From assembly GCA_905221605.1 (NCBI GenBank), contig CAJNDS010002124.1:1161421-1225420 (forward strand): a stretch of DNA of 64,000 nt, written 5' to 3'. This document shows positions 1-64,000 of this stretch, piece by piece. The first letter of the stretch is position 1; the number at the start of each line of letters is the position of its first letter. Source of the stretch: Symbiodinium natans (lineage: Eukaryota; Sar; Dinophyceae; Suessiales; Symbiodiniaceae). Both the position numbers and the translations under genes were made by a program. Under the pieces are notes generated by a model, which searched no databases, was not told where the DNA came from, and saw only the letters and a program-made list of their open reading frames with translations.

Positions 1-1107
1 TCCACATTGGGAATTTTTTCTTCTGGACCTACCGATTCCACCGCTGCCACACCCTCAGAAAGTGCTCCCATTCCTTCCCGATCCAGATGTTGAGCTCCAG
101 CGATGTCTGCTCGGTTTCCAGGAATCTCCTCCTCATCAGGAGAACCCGAGGTCGGGGCGTCACCACCAGCCCTAGGACCGCTATCCCTGATAGTAGAGGA
201 AAAATCTTTTTCACCTAAACTATTTACACTACCCTGGAATGCCCTCGTAGACTCAGTCTTCGGAGTAGAGGATGAAGAATCCAGTGCCGCCTCCATTTCC
301 AGCTCATTGCCCGAAGGAGACCCAACCACCTCGTCACTCTTCATCTTTTCACCTACCACCGGCAATGTCCACTTGCTTTCCTGCGTATCCAGGCAGTAAT
401 AATATTGTCTCCCATCTTCATGGAGGTGCCATTCCCACGTTGTCCCATCGCACGCTTTGATCAGATGCTCATCTTTCCGAAAACCATCCCTTTCAGAGAC
501 CTGACGCATCTCGTCCTCTTCTTCTGACAACTGTCGCAACCTCTCAGCCTCCATCTGTAGGATCTCCTCCTCCCCCATGGCGTATTCAGCAGCAGGTGCA
601 GCTTCAAAGCTGTCCGCACCCTTCTGTTCGTGACCGCTTCCACCACCTTGGGAACTCGAAGATGGATCCCTTTTGATCTTGTTCAGAGGCCTCCTGGCCG
701 CTTGCAGCACTTCTCCAATCAGATCGGTCTGAGACTCTTGGTCTACCATTCGACCCGAAGTCGAAGTCGACGGCTGATACCCGTGTTTGTGCAACACTCG
801 TAAAACAGTCACCTCCATTTCACGATCTATACCACCAGTCGCGTCCCAGTTCCTTTTCTCACCAGGCTTCGGCGATACAGAGACAGCACGTCCTTCAGCT
901 TCAGTATTGCTAACCATATCCACATTGGGATTCATACCCACATTGGGGCTTTCTGCAACCAAGGCTTCTTCCAGATGTTCTTCAGCGCCGGGAATTCACC
1001 TCTTCCAACACCGATCTTTCACCCAGAGACTCAGCTGCACCATTTCCAGCTCCACCATTTTGTCCACCATCCAAGGCAGGTTGGAGCCATCGCTTCGGAG
1101 AAGGCAT
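1..1107 (-). pseudogene. Retroelement-like ORF with WW domain, frameshifted, continues off the left edge
   Basis: Read on the - strand from an ATG ending at 1107 (MPSPKRWLQPALDGG...). The frame is open to about position 995, where a TGA follows. Shifting frame there gives a continuous open reading to the window edge (about 330 codons), so one indel separates the two halves. The region complementary to about 365-450 encodes a WW-domain-like block (TTWEWHLHEDGRQYYYCLDT then ESKW-LP). The rest is acidic and low-complexity. I cannot see reverse transcriptase or integrase. The link to a retroelement rests on a sister copy of its 5' region at 54918-55160. Confidence 0.6.
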
Positions 1108-1461
1108 TGCTTCTTGATCCCAAAGATCTTAAGACAACACTCAACCGCAGGGAACCTAATTTGGGCTCATAACCTACGGGGGGACAACCAAGGAAGGAAA
1201 TCAACTCCCCTAATCGCCCTGAACTTATATTTCCCAGATCGAACCAAGAAACAAACAAGAACACGGATAAGAGCAACCCAGGGGGGAAGGAAAGGGGGAA
1301 GGAATCCACACCCTTACCAAACCCTAAGAACCCAGGCACTACTTTTTGAACTTGTGGCTTTCTGTTCAAGCCCATCTTGAGCCAAACATGATTTCCGGGT
1401 TCATTAACCCTTCCAACTCTCAACACTAACTCTTTTCTACAATACCAATTGCAGCTCCGCA
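1108..1461 (-). mobile_element. 5' region of a dispersed retroelement-like unit (copy 1)
   Basis: Read on the - strand, the unit starts TGCGGAGCTGCAATTGG directly after a ...AAACCCTA telomeric tract. About 75 nt in, at 1376-1398, lies TTTGGCTCAAG, identical to the 3' end of the dinoflagellate spliced leader, followed by ATGGGC. It shares this start, the SL-like motif and a later GAGCCCAAATTAGG segment with 54918-55160. Confidence 0.6.
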
Positions 1462-3664
1462 TAGGGTTTAGGGTTTAGGGTTCAGGGTTCAGGGTTCACG
1501 GCTCAGGGTTCAGGGTTCAGGGTTTAGGGTTCAGGAGGTTAAAGTCGGGTGTAGGGTTTGTGTAGGGGCATAAAGTTTAAGGTATGGTACTTGGACTAGT
1601 TTTTTTCTTGGGGGGGGGGGGGGGGGCTAGTTAGGCGCTTCTGCCAAAGCAAATTGATGGCGTTATTTGACGACTCTCCTTGTTTTACTAGAGGGTTTTC
1701 AATCACGTCTGCGTAAACGCTCCTTATACCTTCGGCCCTCAACCCTAAACCCTATGAACCCCGAAGCCTGATCCTTAAAGCCAGCAGGGGTGCCGAAAAT
1801 TGAGGGCGTTTTTCTGCAGCCCCAGCAGTTAGAGCCTCCAGCAAAAAGAGCCCCAAAGAAAGGCTGCAGGGTTCTGGTTTTCATTAACCCTAAACCCTTA
1901 AACCCTAAACACAACCCTAAACCCTAAACCCTAAACCCTAAACCTTGAACCTTGAACCTTGAACCTTGAACCTTAAACCCTAGCCCTACGCCCTCTACGT
2001 TGGAGGATCAGGAGGCTTCGTAACTAGCTCTTCACTGGATATTGAAGTAGGCTCACTCACCCTCCCAATCCCTCTTAGGGTGCTTCTTATACATCTGTTT
2101 GTGCATACCTACAGTTTAGGTTTTGGGGGGTTCCCCCACCCAGAGGCCTAAACCCTAAGCCCTTAAACCCTAAGCCCTAAACCCTAAGTCCTAAACCCTA
2201 AACCCTAAGTCCCAGAAGGGGTTGAGGCTTGAGGGTCATGTTCTCAACGTCTGGCCGGAAACTCAGTTCGGGAATCCTCAAGTTGTAGCAGGGATCCTCT
2301 AACATGATTCAAGGAGGCCCAACTTTTCAACTTTTGGGCTTCTTATAAGGTAGTTTATTCTGAAAGTTTCAACTTCTGTTTCCTTGGGTTTCCGGCCAGT
2401 AAGCATGATTCAAGGAGGCCCTGAACCCTATAATTCCTAAATCAGGTGACTTGCACCCTACAGCCCAAACCCTAAACCCCAACCCTAAACCCTAAACCCT
2501 AAACCCCAAGGGGATGTTGGGGTCTCTTGTCTAGAGGCGGTTTACGTTGTACACCCCAATAGACTCGATAGCTCCGCGGCCCGCACTACTTGGAGGTTCA
2601 TGGTAAGCCCAACCCCAACTATAACAGGGTTTAGGGTTTCGGGTTTAGGGTCCAGGGTTTATAGGGTTTTCACCCTTTTTTACCGGGCTTTTTGTAGGTT
2701 ACAAGTAGCTTATAGCTGGGCTTTTGGGTACCACGAACCTGCAAGTAACGGTGCAAGCAGCCTTCCTGGCACTTGAGATTTTGGGGTTTGGGGGTCAGGG
2801 TTTAGGGATCATGGTTTAGGACTTGGGTTTGGGGTTCAGGCTTCAGTTTATAGCATTCAGGGTACCGGGTTTAGGTTTTGGGTTTTATGGTTTTGGGCAA
2901 AGGGTTTAGGGTTTCGGGTTGCGCGAGCTGCCAAGGATCGAGCGAAACAAGCTTCTTGGCTGACAGTTCTAGACTGACTTGCAAGGTCTGCCTCACCCTA
3001 AACCCTAAACCCTGAACCCTGAACCCTGAACCCTAAACCCTACACCACGGCTTCATCCCCAGAGGTGTTCTCAGCAAGGAGTTAGGGAGTTCTAGGTACC
3101 ATCTACAAAGCCTGCAGAAGTATCACAGGGGAATAATGTACTCAATGCAAGGAGGGGCCTCCCCCCCTACTAGACTAGCTTCAGTTGACTAGTTCAAGGG
3201 CTTAGGGCTTAGGGCTTAAGGTTTAGGGTTTAGGATTTAGGATTTAGGGTTTAGGGTTTAGGGTTTAGGATGTCACATACAGTCAGTTTGGGGTCCTCAT
3301 GATGCTTCATATGAGCAGGCGGCGCCCTCCTTGGGGCTGATCTCGTGCTCTTGCTTATAGCCGAGGCTCTTGGCAGAGGTTTGGGGTTTAGGGTTTAGGG
3401 TTAGGGTTTAGGGTTATACCCCCCCCCCCCTGCCTACAACTTGTCAGCAAGTCTCATGAAGCTTCGCTAGATTCCTAAAGCTCCAAGCCCCTAGCCTAAA
3501 CTAAACCCCCAGCCCTCGACCCAAACCCCAGGCCCTAAAATCCTAAAACCCAAAACCAAAATCCTAAACACCAAGGCCCAACCCTAAACCCTACAGCCCA
3601 ACAGCCCTACAGCCCTCAGCCTTGACCCTAACCCTGGACCCTATGAAGCCAGACCCGAAATCAG
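1462..3664. other. Interval between the left retroelement and DHC exon 1
   Basis: Telomere-type tracts in both orientations alternate with short unique stretches (e.g. 1990-2110, 2520-2620, 2925-2990, 3050-3190, 3290-3370). None gave a recognisable dynein or other protein segment. More upstream DHC exons may hide here. Confidence 0.6.
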
Positions 3665-62990
<59,326 letters not shown>

Positions 62991-63368
62991 GCAGCAGCTG
63001 AGAAGCGTTTCTGAGGGTTGAGGGTCATCAGAAACCGGACTCGCACGTCCGATGCTCAGGATTTGGGGTTTAGGGTTTGGGGTTTGGGGTTTAGAGATGT
63101 AAAAAGTACTAAAAACCTTCAGGTGTGCACATATCTGCCGTCGACCACTGATTCAAGCGTCTACAGTCACTAAACCCTAAACTCTAGACCCTATACAGCC
63201 GGGAACCCTAACACCCTAAACCCGAAACCCTAGACCCGAAACCGTACCTCCTTTTTGGGCTGGAGTCCCAGGTGTCGGCCAGATCTTTCGCTGCTACGTA
63301 CCTATCTCCAGGGTTTGGTTGACCCTTAGCCTAAACCCTAAGCCCTAAACCCTTAACCCTACACACTT

Positions 63369-63464
63369 GGGATGTTCCCCCTTGTACAAACAGTCCTTAA
63401 TTGGGATTGTAATCGGGGTACTTTAATCCTTATTAGGGACTGTTAGTATACGGGGGAACGCCCC
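63369..63464. repeat. Palindromic intronic element, family A
   Basis: Starts GGGATGTTCCCCCTTGTA and ends GGGGGAACGCCCC, with ACAGTCCTTAATTGGGATT and its complement as inner arms. Confidence 0.85.
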
Positions 63465-63499
63465 AACTACACACCTTATAAGCCCCAAAGAAGTGTTTC

Positions 63500-64000
63500 G
63501 GGTTCAGGGCCTAAAAACCCTGAACCTAAGCCTCCAAAGAACGAAAATGAGGTGGCAGAGGTTTATAGCGTCACGGGTTTGGTTTATCGAGTCGAGCTTG
63601 TAGAGTGCTAGATTCGTTTGAGGGGGCTTTTTCTTCCGCGAAACGGGAGGGTCATGACGCTGCGGCTGCGACTGAGTAGAAGCTACTCCTCCATGGGCTT
63701 CTTGTGGAGACGGCCCATGATGCTACTGATGTCCCCTTTGCTGCGGGCCTTGGGGGGGTCTTGTTTGCAAAACGGAAGCGTTCCTAGGTGGGATAAGGGG
63801 GACCCTTAAACGGGACCCCCTTCTTAACCATCTTCTGGCTCTCTTAACAAGGGTCCTTATTCAGAGGGTCTATATCCCCAAGGGTCCCCCGAATCCTATC
63901 CCCTAAGCGTCATGATGCTGCTGATGCTTCTCCTCCATGAGGGCTTTCTGGGGATTTTTGTCTTGGAACGGAGACAGCCGTGGTGCTGCTGATGTGGCTT
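63500..64000. other. Right-edge unique region with a diverged internal repeat
   Basis: CATGATGCTACTGATG near 63715 and CATGATGCTGCTGATG near 63910, each followed by a similar CTCC/GGGCTT segment, with a third partial GTGCTGCTGATG at the edge. The palindromic element at 63791-63905 lies between. No further DHC exon recognised. Confidence 0.55.
63791..63905. repeat. Palindromic element at the right edge
   Basis: GGGATAAGGGGGACCCTTAA and AAGGGTCCCCCGAATCCTAT form imperfect arms around an interior of CCATCTTCTGG and AACAAGGGTCC. It interrupts a pair of diverged repeats. Confidence 0.75.

Noticed and set aside
787-1380. 197-codon + strand frame
   Set aside because: It is antisense to the retroelement reading frame on the - strand, which has the coherent WW-domain protein.
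2925-2970. Possible upstream DHC exon (DRAKQASWLT)
   Set aside because: It has an AG|G acceptor but no match to the conserved stretch before VHARD.
63271-63312. Candidate DHC exon 67 (CRPDLSLLRTYLQ after CCAG|G)
   Set aside because: Phase would fit exon 66, but similarity to the segment after AAA4 IEITK is too weak to call.

Overview
This is a stretch of a dinoflagellate nuclear genome. Four independent signs support that. (1) Interstitial telomere-type TTTAGGG/CCCTAAA repeats fill the window. (2) The main gene is split by introns whose donors are mostly GC and GA and only occasionally GT, while every acceptor I placed is AG followed by G in the next exon. (3) A dispersed element carries a degenerate copy of the dinoflagellate spliced-leader sequence. 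(4) Hairpin-forming intronic repeats are abundant. I cannot name the species.

Main gene. Almost the whole window (about 3.7-63.0 kb, + strand) is one dynein heavy chain gene cut into tiny exons. I could place 66 exons (14-104 nt, mean about 51 nt) totalling about 3.37 kb, or 1,123 codons. They run in colinear order from the linker/AAA1 junction (VHARD motif) through AAA1 (GPAGTGKT), AAA2 (GGTLGGKS) and AAA3 (GATGTGKT) to the AAA4 P-loop (GVGGSGRH). All exon lengths and phases are mutually compatible. By eye the best family match is the single-headed inner-arm axonemal class (DNAH6/DNAH3/DNAH7/DNAH1-like). The 5' stem exons lie left of, or undetected near, the left edge. AAA4 onward (stalk, AAA5, AAA6, C-terminus) lies to the right. 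About 94% of the locus is intron, mean about 860 nt.

Introns. Many introns begin with TTTAGGG tracts and end with CCCTAAA tracts, so exons sit between inverted telomeric repeats and each intron transcript could fold on itself. One 68-nt intron (56902-56969) is only telomeric repeat bounded by a 19-nt duplication of exon sequence, which looks like a recent intron birth. Other introns carry ~100-nt palindromic elements of at least four families.

Insertions. At the left edge (1-1461, - strand) is a retroelement-like unit with a WW-domain ORF; a truncated sister copy lies at 54918-55160. In the longest intron (24117-31693) sits a 6.6-kb TA-flanked element with terminal inverted repeats, containing a G-run/C-run satellite with an alternating two-unit structure, a 2.07-kb insertion flanked by a 19-nt duplication, and a ~700-nt GTCCC-type tract. 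In intron 53 an intact intron-less gene (52931-54070, + strand) encodes a secreted, probably GPI-anchored feruloyl-esterase/PHB-depolymerase-like hydrolase. A smaller coding-like fragment of unknown family lies in intron 20 (about 19.54-19.90 kb).

No tRNA, rRNA, CRISPR array or prokaryotic-type operon was seen. Exon boundaries are predictions from frame, phase, AG|G acceptors and family conservation; no transcript evidence was available.
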